A stretch of 64,000 nt of DNA from Flavobacterium coralii (GTDB lineage: Bacteria > Bacteroidota > Bacteroidia > Flavobacteriales > Flavobacteriaceae), in assembly GCF_019891545.1 (NCBI RefSeq), contig NZ_JAHDIU010000004.1:62001-126000 (forward strand). The letters are read 5' to 3'. Numbering within the stretch: the first letter of the stretch is position 1; every line of letters begins with the position of its first letter. Positions 1-8,871 of the stretch are shown piece by piece. A program made the translations under genes and the position numbers. Below the pieces are notes generated by a model. That model was not told where the DNA came from. It did no database searches and was given only the letters and a program-made list of their open reading frames with translations.

Positions 1-877
1 TCACAAAATAATGCAAACCATCAGTAGTGGCTATGCCTTCTGTTTGATGAAAGGGCGCCGATATGTTAACTTTGCGTTTGTTACCGCTAAAAAAATCATT
101 CCCGCTAAAATCGTATAACAGGTAAAAAAATGGCTGCAGCAGTGTGCTGTAACCAATTAATACAATTAGTTTTTTATCTTCTACATAGGCTGCTCCTGTT
201 ATTAGCCCGTCAACATTATATGTAGTTTTAAGCGCAGCACTATAGCTTCCTGCTGTTTTGGGTAAAGCATACACACTTGTCTGTTTGCTTACCCATTGCT
301 TTGTAAACAGGTACAGGCTGTCCTGCGTGGCAATAAAAGCCTCGCAGTCAAAATTAGTATTGTTGCCACCAGCAGGTGTAAAATCGGTTTGGTTGGAATA
401 GGTAAAATTGATGTAGTCAATCTCTGGGGTTAAATCCGATAATGATGATTTCCTCACTTTAATTATCCTGAGGTTTTGCCTGTTGCCATTGGCATTGTTG
501 CCAAAATCACCAATATAAAAATATTCACTGTCATGTGTTATATCCTCCCAGTCATAATTTATTACACCCGGTAAAGCTATAATTTGGTTAACTGATGCTG
601 TCAGTGTGTCTAAAGCATACAAACTACTGTCGTTGCTATCGTTGTGGGTGTACAGGTAGCCATTCCACAGGGCTTGCCCTGAGGTTTCGCTTACTACTCC
701 CGGCAACTGTACAGTTGTAGCAGGAAACACCGTAGCCTGGGTATAGATACAGCTGCCATTATTAACAACAGCCGAAGCATTATAGTTCTGTGCCAAAACA
801 TCTGTACAGCCCTGTGGCTGTGCATAAAACTGCATAGCGAACAACAGAGTTATTAATAGATAATTATAGTTTTTCAT
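1..877 (-). CDS. Secreted protein, C-terminus outside window
   Basis: An open frame runs from an ATG at 877 leftward off the window edge (292 codons visible). It opens with a signal peptide (MKNYNYLLITLLFAMQFYAQ) followed at once by a GCTD-x-LAxNYN-x-GSC-Y motif. This short cysteine-bracketed motif is common at the start of secreted Bacteroidota proteins, many of them T9SS substrates. The remainder has repeated strand-like segments (NDSSLYALDTLT, SVYALPKTAG, EGIATTDGLHYF) resembling beta-propeller blades. I infer a secreted or surface propeller-type protein; the sorting domain, if any, would lie beyond position 1. Function unknown. Confidence 0.75.
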   Translation of the reverse strand, partial: MKNYNYLLITLLFAMQFYAQPQGCTDVLAQNYNASAVVNNGSCIYTQATVFPATTVQLPGVVSETSGQALWNGYLYTHNDSNDSSLYALDTLTASVNQIIALPGVINYDWEDITHDSEYFYIGDFGNNANGNRQNLRIIKVRKSSLSDLTPEIDYINFTYSNQTDFTPAGGNNTNFDCEAFIATQDSLYLFTKQWVSKQTSVYALPKTAGSYSAALKTTYNVDGLITGAAYVEDKKLIVLIGYSTLLQPFFYLLYDFSGNDFFSGNKRKVNISAPFHQTEGIATTDGLHYFV

Positions 878-1011
878 AGCGCTATTTTTTAGTGTGGTAT
901 TATAAATATATGAAGCATAAACAGCAAACCCAATGCATTTATAATAAGTTTAGGATGGCCTTTACCTAAAAATTCGGGAAATGCAAAAAGGATATTTAAG
1001 AATTAAAATTT

Positions 1012-1019
1012 TACCTTTG
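1012..1019 (+). promoter_or_regulatory. Putative -7 promoter element (TACCTTTG)
   Basis: Matches the Bacteroidota -7 consensus TAnnTTTG, 22 bases before the ATG at 1042. No TTG was seen at the expected -33 distance. Confidence 0.45.
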
Positions 1020-1041
1020 GGGCTCATTTAAAACTCACGCC

Positions 1042-1581
1042 ATGATATATAAATTCAGAGTAATTCTTGATGCGGAAGAAGATGTTTTCAGGGATATTGC
1101 CATACAGGAAGAAGATACGCTGGAAGATTTGCACAATGCCATAGTTAATGCCTTCGGGTTTGACGGAATGGAAATAGCCTCGTTCTATACCTGTGACGAA
1201 AACTGGACTCAGGAAGATGAAATACCGCTTTTTGATACCGGAGATGAACCGGGTGAACAAAAAACAATGGCTGATTACCCGCTTAACAGCATACTTACAG
1301 AGGAAAGCACTAAGATTATATATGTGTATGACTTCCTGAATATGTGGACGTTTTTTGTTGAGCTTGGCGCTATTGAAGAGCCTGAAACGGGTGTAAGCTA
1401 TCCGGACCTACTGTTCTCTCATGGTATAATGCCGTTATCTGCTCCTGATAAAAACTTTGAAGCCGCGGAAGGTGAAGACATGTACAGTGACTTTGATGAT
1501 GATTATGACGATGAAGACCTGGATATGTTTGACAATGATAACTTTGAAGATTTAGGTTTTGACGAAAGCAACTGGAACTAA
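1042..1581 (+). CDS. pRiA4b ORF-3-like domain protein
   Basis: A 179-residue cytoplasmic protein. The first ~140 residues (MIYKFRVILDAEEDVFRDIAI...DTLEDLHNAIVNAFGFDG) match the plasmid pRiA4b ORF-3-like fold, with the typical strand, helix and a FYTCDENW segment. The last ~35 residues are an acidic Asp/Glu tail (about residues 145-179). The family is widespread and often annotated beside mobile elements, but nothing transposon-like is adjacent here. Molecular role is unknown. It is followed 28 bases later by the nucleoid-associated protein gene, so the two may be co-transcribed. Confidence 0.75.
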   Translation: MIYKFRVILDAEEDVFRDIAIQEEDTLEDLHNAIVNAFGFDGMEIASFYTCDENWTQEDEIPLFDTGDEPGEQKTMADYPLNSILTEESTKIIYVYDFLNMWTFFVELGAIEEPETGVSYPDLLFSHGIMPLSAPDKNFEAAEGEDMYSDFDDDYDDEDLDMFDNDNFEDLGFDESNWN

Positions 1582-1609
1582 TTAATGCTGTTACTTAATA
1601 GTATATATA

Positions 1610-2668
1610 ATGATTAACCTGTTTAACACACACATAGAAAGCCTGTCGGTGCACCGTGTGGGCAATAAAAGCCGTAACGAAGCCATTTTCCTTTCAGAAC
1701 AGCCTTACGGGCTTAATGACGAGATTGTACCGCTTTTAAAAGAATACTTTTTTAAGCCTTTTCGTGATAAGGAAGAAAACTACTTTCAGTTTGCGCACGA
1801 TGTGCATTTAGATTACCACGACATGTACACCCTTGCTACTGAAATTTTTAATAATCCCGGGGCAGTACATGAGGTTTCTAAAAAAATAACCAAGCACTTG
1901 TTTGAGCAGTCTAACCACCCGCACATAAAAAACGGTGAGGTTTATATTGCTTATCTTACTAATGTAAGCATAGATAACAATGTTACCGATGCCATTGGTG
2001 TTTTTAAAAGTGAAATAAAGACCGACTTCCTCCAGTTTGAAGAAAGGGGCACTAACCTGGAGCTGTTGCTACAGCAGGGCATTAACCTGAATAAGCTTGA
2101 CAAAGGTTGCCTTATATTCAATTACAAAAAAGAAGAGGGTTATAAAATACTGACAATAGACAGTAACCGTTATGATGCCCGCTACTGGCTGGAGCACTTC
2201 CTTTCGGTAGATGCTTTTCAGGATGAAAATTTCATGACCAAAAAATACATGAAGTTTGTTCAGGATTTTGCCAAAGATGTAGTTTTGCCTGCAGAAGACA
2301 AAAAAGAAGAGGTTATGTTCATGAACCGTTCTGTAAACTATTTTGCCAAGAACGATGAGTTTGAAGAAACCAACTTCTTAAATGAAGTACTGGATAACCC
2401 CGACCTGATACCTGAGTTTAGGCACTATAAAACAGAGCGTGCGCCAAAGTACAGCATAGAAGATGTTACCACCTTTCCTATTGCTAACGCAGCGGTAACA
2501 GATGCAAGAAAGAAAATCAAGAACATTATTAATCTTGACACCAACATACAGATAAAGCTTGACTTTGTTAACCCGGAAAGCGCAGAGAAATTTGTAGAAA
2601 AAGGATGGGACGAAGAAAAACAAATGTACTACTACCTGGTATATTTTAATAAGGAGCAAAAAAGCTAA
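1610..2668 (+). CDS. Nucleoid-associated protein (NdpA/YejK family)
   Basis: A 352-residue soluble protein of about the family's usual length. The N-terminus (INLFNTHIESLSVHRVGNKSRNE) and the central part (LVFNYK-type 'GCLIFNYKKEEGYKILTIDS', then 'ARYWLEHFLSV') are characteristic of the NdpA/YejK family. E. coli YejK is associated with the nucleoid and binds DNA; the exact role in Bacteroidota is not established. Starts at an ATG 28 bases after the preceding gene and is closed by a hairpin terminator at 2688-2714. There is no signal peptide or membrane segment. Confidence 0.85.
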   Translation: MINLFNTHIESLSVHRVGNKSRNEAIFLSEQPYGLNDEIVPLLKEYFFKPFRDKEENYFQFAHDVHLDYHDMYTLATEIFNNPGAVHEVSKKITKHLFEQSNHPHIKNGEVYIAYLTNVSIDNNVTDAIGVFKSEIKTDFLQFEERGTNLELLLQQGINLNKLDKGCLIFNYKKEEGYKILTIDSNRYDARYWLEHFLSVDAFQDENFMTKKYMKFVQDFAKDVVLPAEDKKEEVMFMNRSVNYFAKNDEFEETNFLNEVLDNPDLIPEFRHYKTERAPKYSIEDVTTFPIANAAVTDARKKIKNIINLDTNIQIKLDFVNPESAEKFVEKGWDEEKQMYYYLVYFNKEQKS

Positions 2669-2687
2669 CCTATTTAAAAATGACTAC

Positions 2688-2714
2688 AAAGGAGCCTTTA
2701 CGGCTCCTTTTTTG
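2688..2714 (+). terminator. Intrinsic terminator
   Basis: Stem AAAGGAGCC / GGCTCCTTT with a 5-base loop followed by a T-run, 20 bases past the NdpA stop. Confidence 0.8.
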
Positions 2715-2784
2715 TTAAACGCATGATAAATCTTACATTAAATACTGAATTTTTACGTTACTTAGTCGGAAAACTATAGCTAAG

Positions 2785-2794
2785 AAAGAGGAGG
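2785..2794 (+). promoter_or_regulatory. Strong Shine-Dalgarno (AAAGAGGAGG)
   Basis: A near-perfect anti-16S match 6 bases before the ATG at 2801. Bacteroidota rarely use Shine-Dalgarno sequences, so this one is exceptional in the window and fixes the start of the outer-membrane protein gene. Confidence 0.6.
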
Positions 2795-2800
2795 CGTAAA

Positions 2801-4663
2801 ATGTATTTGAGGATAAAGCTGCTGTTACTGCTGCTGTTGTGGTGTATTGCCCCTGTGGCTGCCCAAAATAACCCTGCACAAAAAGATTCGGTAAAAGAAA
2901 AGCGCGATGCCATGTATAAAAGCATACAGGACTACTCTAAGCGCAGCAAGTTTACCAAATTTGTACATAAGCTTATTTTTAAGCCTGTAAAAGAGAAATC
3001 TCCCTCTAACAACAGGAAGAAAGAAAAGCAGCGCACACCCGAAATGCAGAATAATTTTCTGAACGTTGAGGGTAAAATAATCCGAAATATAAAAATAGAG
3101 ACGCTCGACCCTTTTGGGTATTCTATATCAGATACTACCCGCCTGCCGGATAACTGGCTTGAGAAATTCGGTAACCGGGTCCACTTAAAAACAAAGGAGT
3201 TTACCATTCGTAACCTGCTTCTTTTCAAAAAGAATGAAAGGCTTGATTCGCTGCTTGTAGCGGAATCAGAACGTCTTATTCGTACCCAGCGCTATACCCG
3301 GAGGGTAGATATAACACCTATACCCATAGCTAACAGCAAAGACTCGGTAGATATATATGTAAGGGTTCTCGATTCCTGGAGCCTTATACCTAATGGCTCG
3401 GCTTCGGGCACCGGCACCCGCTTAGAAGTTACCGAGCGCAACTTTTTTGGGTTGGGGCACGAATTTGAGAATGATTTTGACAAGCGTTTCAACACAGGGG
3501 AAACATCATACCTTGCCCGCTATCGTGTACCTAACATAGTAAACACATATATAGATGCAGAGGTTATTTACCAGATATGGCGCAGCGATAACTCCCTGAA
3601 AAGTGTGGGCGTGCAGCGTCAGTTCTTCTCCCCTCTTACACGCTGGGCAGGTGGCGTTTACCTTGAAGAGAGGCTGGTTAGGGACTCACTGCCGGACATT
3701 GAGGGCGTGTGGGCCATGCATAACCGCAAATCGGCAGCCCAGGATTACTGGGCGGGCTATTCTTTCAAGATATTTAAAGGTTTTACCGAAGAAGACCGAA
3801 CAACCAACCTCGTTACCACCGGGCGTTATTTTAACCAGAGTTTTAAAGAGCGTCCCTCGTCCGTTTATGATTCTATCAATTTTTATTCGGATGAAAAACT
3901 TTACCTGGCAAGTGTGGGTGTTACATCGCGTAAGTTCGTGCAGGACAAATACCTTTTTAATTATGATATTGTAGAGGATATACCCATAGGTAAATTATAT
4001 TCGGTTACTTTTGGGCGGCAGGACAAAAACTTTGAACACCGGCTCTATCTCGGCGCACGTTATGCCTTTGGTAACCTGTACAAATGGGGTTACCTGAGTG
4101 CCAATGCAGAAGTCGGCTCCTTTCTGTATGATGAAGAACTTCAGCAAACGGTTTTCAGGTTAGACATGTTGTACTTCAGTAACGTTCGCGACTGGGGTAA
4201 CTGGCGTTTCAGGCACTTTATAAAACCCTTACTGGTATTGGGTTATAACCGTATGCCTATTATAAAAGACCAGCTTAACCTTAACGGCAATACGGGCATA
4301 ACAGGTTTTGACAGCCGTACAACGCTGGGCACAAAAAAGCTGATGCTCACCTTCCAGACACAGTCGTATTCCCCGTGGAATTTATCAGGCTTCAGGCTTA
4401 ACCCCTTTGCCAGTTTTACAATGGGTGTTATCGGCGACAATCATCATGACCTTTACAAAAGCCGTATTTATTCAAAAATCGGCGTGGGGCTGCTTATCTA
4501 CAATGACTATCTCGTTTTTAACAGCTTTCAGTTGTCATTGGCCTATTTCCCCTCTATACCCGGACAGGGTACAAATATCCTGCAAACCAACACCCTTAAA
4601 AATGATGATATTCTATTGCCGAATTACCAGATTGGCAAACCGGTAACAGTACCTTATGAATAA
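2801..4663 (+). CDS. POTRA/beta-barrel outer membrane protein (BamA/TamA-like)
   Basis: A 620-residue protein with a signal peptide (residues 1-21, ending PVAAQ), a basic linker (30-80), then a POTRA-like region at about 85-200 (GKIIRNIKIETLDPFGYS...RYTRRVDITPI...DSVDIYVRVLDSW). The last ~400 residues are strand-rich with alternating aromatic residues, as expected of an outer-membrane barrel; it ends GKPVTVPYE. Omp85-superfamily proteins insert or translocate outer-membrane proteins. This one is shorter than BamA, with one or two POTRA units, so it is more likely a specialised homologue than the essential BamA. The substrate cannot be told. Transcribed alone, with an unusually strong ribosome binding site. 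Confidence 0.7.
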   Translation: MYLRIKLLLLLLLWCIAPVAAQNNPAQKDSVKEKRDAMYKSIQDYSKRSKFTKFVHKLIFKPVKEKSPSNNRKKEKQRTPEMQNNFLNVEGKIIRNIKIETLDPFGYSISDTTRLPDNWLEKFGNRVHLKTKEFTIRNLLLFKKNERLDSLLVAESERLIRTQRYTRRVDITPIPIANSKDSVDIYVRVLDSWSLIPNGSASGTGTRLEVTERNFFGLGHEFENDFDKRFNTGETSYLARYRVPNIVNTYIDAEVIYQIWRSDNSLKSVGVQRQFFSPLTRWAGGVYLEERLVRDSLPDIEGVWAMHNRKSAAQDYWAGYSFKIFKGFTEEDRTTNLVTTGRYFNQSFKERPSSVYDSINFYSDEKLYLASVGVTSRKFVQDKYLFNYDIVEDIPIGKLYSVTFGRQDKNFEHRLYLGARYAFGNLYKWGYLSANAEVGSFLYDEELQQTVFRLDMLYFSNVRDWGNWRFRHFIKPLLVLGYNRMPIIKDQLNLNGNTGITGFDSRTTLGTKKLMLTFQTQSYSPWNLSGFRLNPFASFTMGVIGDNHHDLYKSRIYSKIGVGLLIYNDYLVFNSFQLSLAYFPSIPGQGTNILQTNTLKNDDILLPNYQIGKPVTVPYE

Positions 4664-4748
4664 CATTCTTTTCTTTAAAAAATAAAAACTGCGTAACATT
4701 ATCGGGTATTGGTCGTCAAAATAAGTAGCAAACCATAACAATCTTATT

Positions 4749-5660
4749 TTGGAAACTATTTTAACCATCAATAACCTCGATAAAAGGTATGGCGCAGTAC
4801 ACGCTGTAAAAAATGCCTCTTTCGAAATTAAAAAGGGTAATGTTTACGGGATACTCGGCCCCAACGGCAGCGGAAAATCGACTACACTTGGCATTATACT
4901 TAATGTTGTAAACAAAACATCCGGCAATTACAGTTGGTTCGGCGGCAGGCTCGATACGCACAGCGCATTAAAAAAGGTTGGCGCCATTATAGAGCGCCCT
5001 AACTTTTACCCATATATGACCGCTTACCAAAACCTAAAGCTGGTGTGCGACATTAAAGGCATACCCTACAGTAAAATAGATGAAAAGCTGGACGTTGTCG
5101 GGCTGCTGGAAAGAAAAGACAGTAAGTTCCGCACCTATTCACTGGGTATGAAGCAAAGGCTGGCTATTGCCTCTGCCCTTCTAAACGATCCTGAAATACT
5201 GATACTGGATGAGCCTACCAACGGGCTTGATCCGCAGGGCATACGCCAGATAAGGGATATTATAAAACACATTGCCGCCACCGGCACTACTATACTGCTT
5301 GCCTCTCACCTGCTGGATGAAGTAGAAAAAGTATGCAGCCACGTTGTGGTAATGCGCCGAGGCGAAGTGCTTTATACCGGCACCGTTAGCGGAATGACAG
5401 CCAATGAAGGATTTTATGAACTCAAAGCTGCCGATATGCAGTCGCTTAAAAGTGCAGTGCAAAGCCATCCTGCCATAACAGCAACAGAAGAAAACGAAGA
5501 CAAACTGCTTGCATACCTTAACGCGCCGCTGAGTGGCAGCGAACTAAACCGCTATCTTTTTGAAAAAGGCATTTGCGCAGAACACCTTATACTGCGCAGG
5601 TACAGCCTTGAAGAGCAGTTTATACAACTTACATCTAACACCGCCACCACTAACCAATAA
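4749..5660 (+). CDS. ABC transporter ATP-binding protein
   Basis: A 303-residue ABC ATPase of the drug/bacteriocin-exporter type. Walker A is GPNGSGKST (about residues 37-45), the signature is YSLGMKQRLAIA (about 128-139), Walker B ILILDEPTNGLDPQG (about 149-163), and the switch His is in LLASHLLDEVEK. The C-terminal ~80 residues are the usual regulatory extension of ABC-2 exporters. The start codon is TTG (4749), giving METILTINNLDKRYG; no better upstream ATG exists. It lies 11 bases before the permease gene, forming a two-gene exporter. Substrate unknown. Confidence 0.85.
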   Translation: METILTINNLDKRYGAVHAVKNASFEIKKGNVYGILGPNGSGKSTTLGIILNVVNKTSGNYSWFGGRLDTHSALKKVGAIIERPNFYPYMTAYQNLKLVCDIKGIPYSKIDEKLDVVGLLERKDSKFRTYSLGMKQRLAIASALLNDPEILILDEPTNGLDPQGIRQIRDIIKHIAATGTTILLASHLLDEVEKVCSHVVVMRRGEVLYTGTVSGMTANEGFYELKAADMQSLKSAVQSHPAITATEENEDKLLAYLNAPLSGSELNRYLFEKGICAEHLILRRYSLEEQFIQLTSNTATTNQ

Positions 5661-5671
5661 CACCAAACCAA

Positions 5672-6511
5672 ATGAAACGCCTTTTAACTATAGAACTGCA
5701 AAAGCTCTGGAAAAACAGGGCAAGCAAAGTACTCATAATCGGTTATTTTGTGCTGCTCTCCTTTATAGCGCTGCTTGCTTCAGTCAACTTTAAAATAATA
5801 GGGATAGATTTCCGCCTTGCCGACCAGGGTATCTTTAATTTTCCGTATATCTGGCACTTTAATACGTTTATCGCCGCTGTACTTAAGCTATTCCTTGCAT
5901 TGGTAATTGTGTCGATGATGTCTAACGAATATACTTACGGCACCTTAAAGCAAAACCTGATAGACGGGATGAGCAAAAAAGAATTTGTGCTCTCAAAATT
6001 CCTTACAGTAGTTTTATTTGCTACAGCTTCTACTATCTTCATTTTTATTATGTCGTTACTGCTTGGCTACAGCTTTTCTTCTTATACAGAAACATCTATA
6101 GTTTTTACAGATGTGAGTTACATACTTTGGTATTTTATAAAGCTGGTTGCCTTTTTCTCTTTCTGCCTTTTTGCAGGTATATTAATAAAACGCTCGGCAT
6201 TTGCAATAGGTTTTATATTGCTGTGGAAGGTTGCAGAATGGATTATTTATGGCCTGCTGCGCTGGAAAATAATTAAAGACGGTGAAATAACTGACAGCAT
6301 TATGGGTTTCTTTCCGCTGGAAGCAATGTACAATTTAATAAAAGAACCTTTTACCCGCTTTCAGGCCTACAAAGCCTTGGAAAACCTCAACTCGGGCACC
6401 GTGAACGAAAAGTACTACGGCACACATTGGTATGAAGTGTTAATTGTGATATTCTGGACGGCATTCTTTATTTTTATGTCTTACAGGAGATTGAAAAAGA
6501 GAGATTTGTAG
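5672..6511 (+). CDS. ABC-2 type transporter permease
   Basis: A 279-residue integral membrane protein with about six hydrophobic segments (near residues 20-40, 65-85, 100-130, 150-170, 175-200 and 255-272). It has the ABC-2 family pattern of a short cytoplasmic N-terminus (MKRLLTIELQKLWKNRASK) and a YGTLKQNLIDGMSKKEFVLSK loop. It pairs with the upstream ATPase. The closing codons contain the promoter of the next gene. Confidence 0.8.
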   Translation: MKRLLTIELQKLWKNRASKVLIIGYFVLLSFIALLASVNFKIIGIDFRLADQGIFNFPYIWHFNTFIAAVLKLFLALVIVSMMSNEYTYGTLKQNLIDGMSKKEFVLSKFLTVVLFATASTIFIFIMSLLLGYSFSSYTETSIVFTDVSYILWYFIKLVAFFSFCLFAGILIKRSAFAIGFILLWKVAEWIIYGLLRWKIIKDGEITDSIMGFFPLEAMYNLIKEPFTRFQAYKALENLNSGTVNEKYYGTHWYEVLIVIFWTAFFIFMSYRRLKKRDL

Positions 6512-6519
6512 TATCTTTG
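6491..6519 (+). promoter_or_regulatory. Flavobacterial promoter (TTG-N18-TATCTTTG)
   Basis: A -33 TTG (6491-6493) and -7 TATCTTTG (6512-6519) separated by 18 bases fit the Flavobacterium consensus TTG-N17-23-TAnnTTTG. It overlaps the end of the permease gene and lies 8 bases before the ATG at 6528, implying a very short leader. Confidence 0.65.
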
Positions 6520-6527
6520 CAGCCGCT

Positions 6528-8834
6528 ATGGAAACAAGGCTGTCATACTACTACACGTTATTTTTTTCGCTGCTATACATAACAGCATCAGCACAATACA
6601 TTCAGGTTAACGATACATATACCGCACAGCAACTGGTGCAGGACGTGCTTGTAAACAGCCCGTGTGCATCAGTTTCTAACTTTTCGGTATCGGGTGCCAA
6701 TTATGACACAGGCGAGCAAAGCTATGGCTACTTTACTGCTGCCGGTTCATCTTTCCCTTTCCAGAATGGTATTATCATCAGTACGGGCAGGGCTATCGGG
6801 GCAGTAGGCCCAAATACCTCTTTGCTTGACGACGGTGGCGGCATGAACTGGCCGGGTGATATCGACCTGCAGGCGGCGCTCAACATTAACAATTCTGTAA
6901 ACGCTACAGTACTGGAGTTTGATTTTATACCGTTAGGTAATAAAATAAGCTTTGATTACATGCTCTCTTCAGAAGAGTATCATGATACCGCACCCTGCAC
7001 CTATTCAGACGGGTTTGCTTTCCTGCTCAGGGAAGCGGGCAGTACAGGGCCTTACCAAAACCTTGCGGTAATACCCGGCACGCAGACACCTGTAAAGGTA
7101 ACATCGGTTCACCCTGAAATACCTGGTGGCTGCCCAGCCGTTAACGAAGAGTATTTTGGCGCTTTTAACGGCAATGAACACCCAACCAACTTTAACGGGC
7201 AGACCACTGTGCTTACAGCCGAGGCTAATGTTACTCCGGGCGTACTCTACCACATAAAGCTTGTAATTGCTGACGAAGGCAACTACAGGTATGATTCCGC
7301 TATATTTTTAGGCGGCGGCAGTTTTGATGTAGTTACCGATTTGGGCAGGGACAGGCTTTTTGCAAATGATAATCCGCTGTGCGCAGATGAAACCCTTGAA
7401 CTTGATGCGGGCTACCCTAACGCTCAGGGTTACCAGTGGTTTAAAAATGGCAGCGTGTTAAGCGGTGAAACCAATGCAACATACACTGTAATTGATGAAG
7501 GCGTGTATAGCGTGGCGATAGATTTAGGCTCAGGCTGCACTACAGAAGGCGAAATAACTATAGAATACGCAACACTGCCACCGGTAGTAAACACTACCCT
7601 TATTCAGTGTGATGACGATAATAACAGGCTAACCACATTTAATCTTGACCTTGCAACAATACTGGTAACCAATGGCAACCAGGACCTGATTGTTAATTAC
7701 TACACCAGCCGTGAAAATGCCGAAAACGGCATAGATGTTTTAGGCGACTTAACCTCTTTCCAGAATACAATAGCTAACCAGCAAATTTTTGCAAGGGTAC
7801 AAAACCGCTACGGCTGTTACTCAATAAGCACGGTTACGCTGGCAACATCTGCAAACGGTGTTACGAGTCCGCAACCCATAGAAACCTGCGACGATGATGA
7901 TAACAGCGACGGTTTTTATGTAACCGACCTGACCCAGAGGGATGCTGAAATACTACAGAACCTGCCGGCCAACCTGCAACTGCAATATTTTCTCAGCGTG
8001 CAGGATGCCCTTGAAGCTGTTAACCCCATACCTGACCCGGAGAATTTTGAAAATACAGTGGCCGGAGGGCAAACGGTATATGCCCGTATTTTTAACGGCA
8101 GCGAATGTTACGGCATTGCAGAAATAGAAGTTATTGTTTACTATTTTGGAGACCCATCTGTAGCGGAAGAGATTTACCTGTGTGAGGATGGCTTTATAAT
8201 ACTCGATGCAGGCAATGGCTTTGCATCTTATAGCTGGGACACCACTCCTGAACAGAATACACCGCGCATAATTGTAACAGAACCCGGCACTTATACCGTT
8301 ACTGTTACTAATAATTTTGGTTGTACAGGTACAAAAGCCTACCGTGTAATATTAACAGGTAAAGCCACTGACGCTTTATTTGACATTAATGATTTTAATG
8401 GCAGCGACACCAATACCATTACCGTAGAGCCACAGGGGCCGGGCGATTATGAATATTCCATGAACGGCATTACCTATCAGGATTCACCCATTTTTGAAGG
8501 CCTCGCAGCAGGAGAGTATATTATTTTTATCCGTGATAAAAACGGATGCGGAGTTTATACCGATACGGTTTACGTTTTAGATTACCCAAAATATTTTACT
8601 CCAAACGGTGACGGGGTAAATGAAACATGGCGCATACCCTATATGTTTAACAGGCCCGGCATAACAGTAACTGTATTTGACCGTTTCGGTAAAATAGTAG
8701 CCGGCTTCCGTGGTAACAGCAGCGGGTGGGACGGCACACTGAAAGGAAATAAACTCCCATCTACCGACTATTGGTTTGTTATTGAACTCGAAAACGGAAA
8801 ATTAGTAAAAGGACATTTTGCGCTAATACGTTAA
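6528..8834 (+). CDS. Choice-of-anchor L protein with T9SS type B sorting domain
   Basis: A 768-residue secreted protein. Signal peptide is residues 1-23 (ITASAQ). A choice-of-anchor L domain follows at about 35-265 (DGFAFLLREAGS, GGGSFDVVTDLG near its end). Next come an Ig-like module (~275-345) and two CDDD-type repeats (~355-540, opening QCDDDNN and TCDDDDN), another Ig-like module (~545-610), and a C-terminal gliding-motility-associated/type B sorting domain from about 690 (YFTPNGDGVNETW ... GWDGT ... LPSTDYWFVIEL ... KGHFALIR). Type B domains direct export by the T9SS and usually surface attachment or release. It is first of three successive type B substrates. Function likely adhesion or surface polymer, inferred only. 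Confidence 0.8.
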   Translation: METRLSYYYTLFFSLLYITASAQYIQVNDTYTAQQLVQDVLVNSPCASVSNFSVSGANYDTGEQSYGYFTAAGSSFPFQNGIIISTGRAIGAVGPNTSLLDDGGGMNWPGDIDLQAALNINNSVNATVLEFDFIPLGNKISFDYMLSSEEYHDTAPCTYSDGFAFLLREAGSTGPYQNLAVIPGTQTPVKVTSVHPEIPGGCPAVNEEYFGAFNGNEHPTNFNGQTTVLTAEANVTPGVLYHIKLVIADEGNYRYDSAIFLGGGSFDVVTDLGRDRLFANDNPLCADETLELDAGYPNAQGYQWFKNGSVLSGETNATYTVIDEGVYSVAIDLGSGCTTEGEITIEYATLPPVVNTTLIQCDDDNNRLTTFNLDLATILVTNGNQDLIVNYYTSRENAENGIDVLGDLTSFQNTIANQQIFARVQNRYGCYSISTVTLATSANGVTSPQPIETCDDDDNSDGFYVTDLTQRDAEILQNLPANLQLQYFLSVQDALEAVNPIPDPENFENTVAGGQTVYARIFNGSECYGIAEIEVIVYYFGDPSVAEEIYLCEDGFIILDAGNGFASYSWDTTPEQNTPRIIVTEPGTYTVTVTNNFGCTGTKAYRVILTGKATDALFDINDFNGSDTNTITVEPQGPGDYEYSMNGITYQDSPIFEGLAAGEYIIFIRDKNGCGVYTDTVYVLDYPKYFTPNGDGVNETWRIPYMFNRPGITVTVFDRFGKIVAGFRGNSSGWDGTLKGNKLPSTDYWFVIELENGKLVKGHFALIR

Positions 8835-8871
8835 TTTTTATATATTTATAAAAATTTAACGCCATCCTTTC

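Noticed and set aside
1042-1581. Possible mobile-element gene because of pRiA4b ORF-3/IS-associated naming
   Set aside because: No transposase, inverted repeats or target duplication nearby; composition is like its neighbours, and the family is common as ordinary chromosomal genes.
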